Positions 44,360-46,511 of a stretch of DNA of 46,511 nt are shown here, one piece after another. The notes under the pieces were generated by a model. The model did not search any database, was not told the DNA's origin, and was given only the letters and a program-made list of their open reading frames with translations. Source of the DNA: Burkholderiales bacterium. Its GTDB lineage: Bacteria > Pseudomonadota > Gammaproteobacteria > Burkholderiales > Burkholderiaceae_C. The translations under genes and the position numbers were made by a program. Positions within the stretch are counted from its first letter, which is position 1, and each line of letters starts with the position of its first letter. The stretch lies in the NCBI GenBank assembly GCA_025358485.1, contig JANYJJ010000211.1:1-46511 (forward strand), written 5' to 3'.

Positions 44360-45342
44360 TGGACAACACAAACCCGCACCACAACCGACGGCTCAACCGC
44401 GATCAAAACCGCGTCATGTTGCTGATCGACGCCGACAACGTCTCGGCTGACGTGATCACCCAAGCCTTCGAGCGCGTGATGGCCGAGCAGCGCGCCATCC
44501 ACGTGCGCCGCGCTTACTGCACCGCTGAGTTGGCGGCCAAGCATTTGAAGCTGTTCAAAGCGCTGTCGATACGGCCCATCGTGAATGTGTCCACTGGCAA
44601 AAATTCCACCGACATTGCGTTGGCGGTTGACGCCGTTGACTTGGTGATTTCTGAGCGGCCTGACGTGGTGGTGTTGGTGTCTTCCGACTCCGACTTCGCG
44701 CCGTTGGTGATCCGCCTGCGCGAAAAAGGTTGCCGTGTGGAAGGCATAGGCCAAGAGGGCAAAACGGCGGACGATTCGAAGCTGGTGTATGACCGCTTCG
44801 TGGACATTGAGCATCGCCGCTCAGGAGCTGGCACCCGAAGCGCAAATAACTCTGATTCGCCTGTTCGCAAAGCCGCGCCGCGTGGCAGAGCACGCGCGAC
44901 AGAGGTCGAGCTTGCTGCGGCCCAAGTGGCAGCGAAGTCAGCCGCACAAGCGCCCGCAACCACGCCAGCGCGTCCGGCACGCCAGCCTCGCGCGCCGCGC
45001 GAAGCTGCGAGAGCAAATACAACAGACAACACAAAAGAAAACGCTCGCTCTCGACCTGCCGTGACCGCACTCGCAGCACCAGTGGCCCCTGCGACGCAGC
45101 CCTCAGCATCACGTCTGTCCGCCCTTCCCGACGACCTCGCGCGCATCATGAGCGTGCTGCCCGAACTGCGCACGGGCGCGCCTTTGCAATTGGGCGTGGC
45201 GGCCGAGCGGTTGCGTTCTGAAGGCTTGTTGGCCAAAAGCGCGCCTTCGACCAAGCTGTTCAAAAAGTATCCCGATTTGTTTGTGCTGACGCCCGAACGA
45301 GCGCCCAACAAAGTGCAATACCGAGGCGCAGCGACCCGTTGA
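44359..45342 (+). CDS. NYN-domain protein with C-terminal OST-HTH/LOTUS domain
   Basis: This 327-residue protein starts at 44359, overlapping the pyrC stop codon (TGATG); an in-frame ATG at 44344 is less likely. Residues about 10-150 form a NYN (PIN-like) nuclease domain of the LabA/DUF88 group: MLLIDADNVSADVI with the first acids, NSTDIALAVDAVDLV and VVLVSSDSDFAPLVIRLRE with the others. A low-complexity Ala/Arg/Pro/Thr linker (about 160-250) precedes an OST-HTH/LOTUS domain near the end (LGVAAERLRSEGLLAKSAPSTKLFKKYPDLFVL). Such proteins are thought to bind RNA; the bacterial role is unknown. Confidence 0.92.
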   Translation: MDNTNPHHNRRLNRDQNRVMLLIDADNVSADVITQAFERVMAEQRAIHVRRAYCTAELAAKHLKLFKALSIRPIVNVSTGKNSTDIALAVDAVDLVISERPDVVVLVSSDSDFAPLVIRLREKGCRVEGIGQEGKTADDSKLVYDRFVDIEHRRSGAGTRSANNSDSPVRKAAPRGRARATEVELAAAQVAAKSAAQAPATTPARPARQPRAPREAARANTTDNTKENARSRPAVTALAAPVAPATQPSASRLSALPDDLARIMSVLPELRTGAPLQLGVAAERLRSEGLLAKSAPSTKLFKKYPDLFVLTPERAPNKVQYRGAATR

Positions 45343-46127
45343 TTGCGTCTGCCGCAGCGCTGCTCGAAGCGGCGGGTTTGGCTGGCCCGCCGCCACCGTG
45401 GTTGAGCCCTTATCGCGACGCAATTGAGCGGCTCACGGCCTGCCCCAACAGCACCACTTCAATCGCAACAAGCTTGAACGGCGCGCTCGCCGAGCAAGCG
45501 CCCGTGAGCCTGAACGCAGGCCGCTTGAGCTTCGTGCCGCAACTCGATTTGCCCAAAGGCGAAGCCTACGAAGCCTTTATTGCCCGCACCGCGTGCGTGC
45601 CCACACGCGACAACTTGCATGACTTGTTCAACGGTTTGGTGTGGCTGAAATTTCCGCAACTCAAACGCCGCTTGAATGAGCTGCAAGCGCAGCAACTTGA
45701 TCAAGATGGCGTGCAATCCACACGCGGCCGGGTGCGTGACGCGTTGACGCTGTTCGATGAGAACGCAGCCGTGTTGCAAGCGCCTGCTGTCATCACCGAA
45801 GCCTTGCGTGTTCGCGATTGGCAGGCGCTGTTTGTCACGCACCGCGCCGCGTGGGCAGATGCATCGCTGACCTTGTTTGGGCATGCGCTGATGGACAAGT
45901 TGACGCAACCGCGCAAGGCCATGACGGCGCATGTGTGGGTGATACCTGAGCGTGTCGATCTGCAAACTCATTTGATCGAGGTGTTGACACCCGAACTGCT
46001 GGCATCGAAGCCACACTTTGCCCTGCCCGTCTTGGGAGTGCCGGGTTGGTGGGACGCCAATGAAGTGCCCGGCTTTTACGCAGACATTCAGGTGTTCAGG
46101 CCACTGAACCCACTGCGGAAGGGATAA
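45339..46127 (+). CDS. DUF3025-domain protein
   Basis: This 262-residue protein of the DUF3025 family shows the conserved RDNLHDLFNGLVWLKFPQLKRRLN and LFGHALMDKLTQPRKAMTAHVWV, and an ending with LPVLGVPGWWDANE. No catalytic mechanism is known. The only available start is a TTG at 45339, overlapping the NYN stop as TTGA, so it is translationally coupled. Its TAA stop (46125-46127) lies inside the likely -10 box of rnpB. Confidence 0.9.
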   Translation: MIASAAALLEAAGLAGPPPPWLSPYRDAIERLTACPNSTTSIATSLNGALAEQAPVSLNAGRLSFVPQLDLPKGEAYEAFIARTACVPTRDNLHDLFNGLVWLKFPQLKRRLNELQAQQLDQDGVQSTRGRVRDALTLFDENAAVLQAPAVITEALRVRDWQALFVTHRAAWADASLTLFGHALMDKLTQPRKAMTAHVWVIPERVDLQTHLIEVLTPELLASKPHFALPVLGVPGWWDANEVPGFYADIQVFRPLNPLRKG

Positions 46128-46128
46128 T
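46123..46128 (+). promoter_or_regulatory. Candidate -10 box of rnpB
   Basis: GATAAT lies exactly 6 bp before the mapped 5' end of the P1 helix (46135), the standard distance from -10 to +1. No good -35 hexamer is found at 15-19 bp spacing. The hexamer contains the DUF3025 stop codon. Confidence 0.55.
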
Positions 46129-46134
46129 CAAGCC

Positions 46135-46480
46135 GTGAAGCAAGCCAGACCGCCGCTGGTGCAAGGTCTCGAAAGAGCGCACTGGAGGAAGGTCCGGACT
46201 GCACAGGACAGCGCAGCAGCTAACGACTGTCCACCGCGAGGTGAGGATCAGAGCAACAGAGACGAGTCAGTGTGGGGCGAAAGTCTCGCACTGGGTGAAA
46301 CGGGCAATCTCTGCGCGCAGCAACACCAAATAGGCCAGCGTTGATGTCGTCCGCGGAGCTGGCGGGTAGGTGGCACCGAGCCGTGCAGCGATGCACGGCC
46401 CAGAGGAATGGCGGTCACGTTGACGACTTCGCAAGAGGACGTCAATGCACAGAATCCGGCCTATCGGCTTGCTTCACACT
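46135..46480 (+). ncRNA. rnpB: RNase P RNA, bacterial type A
   Basis: This is the catalytic RNA that trims the 5' end of tRNA precursors. The termini are set by a perfect 12-bp P1 helix: GTGAAGCAAGCC at 46135-46146 pairs with GGCTTGCTTCAC at 46466-46477. Conserved core elements are present in order: GAGGAAGGTCCGGACT (about 46174-46190), the GGCGAAAG-type region, CAGAGGAATGGCGGTCA (about 46400-46418) and ACAGAATCCGGCCTAT (about 46448-46464). A run of six T (46480-46485) follows P1 and probably ends transcription. The length of about 343 nt is normal for type A. The last 26 bp of the window hold nothing recognised. Confidence 0.97.
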
Positions 46481-46511
46481 TTTTTCAGCTGATTTGCTCC
46501 CTCCTCTCGAC

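Overview
The window is GC-rich and gene-dense. Its gene order and protein families point to a betaproteobacterium of the order Burkholderiales, most likely Comamonadaceae. The clearest pointers are smc-zipA-ligA read in one direction, pyrC followed by a NYN/LOTUS gene, a DUF3025 gene and rnpB, a van-type Rieske demethylase cluster, and several Liv/Rbs-type ABC transporters. This placement is an inference from gene content; no 16S gene is present. Almost all of the sequence is protein-coding. One RNA gene, RNase P RNA, lies at the right edge.

Left part (1-10.5 kb): the 3' part of a sensor histidine kinase; peptide deformylase with a RidA-like gene; a MAPEG membrane protein; a YCII/DGPF gene joined to an ECF42-type sigma factor, with a good candidate ECF42 promoter in front; a DUF2164 gene; a B12-binding radical SAM protein with an unusual cysteine spacing; two antitoxin/PIN-toxin pairs arranged tail to tail; and a dienelactone hydrolase-like protein.

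Centre-left (10.7-20.3 kb): a cobalamin-independent methionine-synthase-like methyltransferase is divergent from a Rieske oxygenase / GntR regulator / reductase cluster of the vanillate demethylase type. This runs into a complete Liv-type ABC importer (binding protein, two permeases, two ATPases). The genes together suggest uptake and O-demethylation of a methoxylated aromatic acid, with transfer of one-carbon units nearby. A 754-bp repeat island separates the binding protein from the permeases. It holds two paired copies of a dispersed repeat and a run of CGGGT pentamers able to form a G-quadruplex.

Centre (20.4-31.3 kb): a DUF4143-type ATPase, the ligA-zipA-smc block, queF, a SET-domain protein and a second AAA ATPase. 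The ligA gene is the most unusual: between its OB fold and zinc finger it carries six exact 48-bp (16-residue) in-frame repeats, whose core is the same dispersed repeat seen between genes elsewhere in the window.

Right part (31.4-46.5 kb): a LacI regulator faces a sugar/polyol cluster (two permeases, binding protein, double ATPase, DhaK, DhaL, a beta-hydroxyacid-type dehydrogenase and an FGGY kinase). Matching TTTAGTAAATT sites lie near both divergent starts. A carotenoid/lignostilbene-type oxygenase follows on the other strand. The window ends with a tightly overlapping pyrC-NYN-DUF3025 operon and rnpB, whose likely -10 box contains the DUF3025 stop codon.
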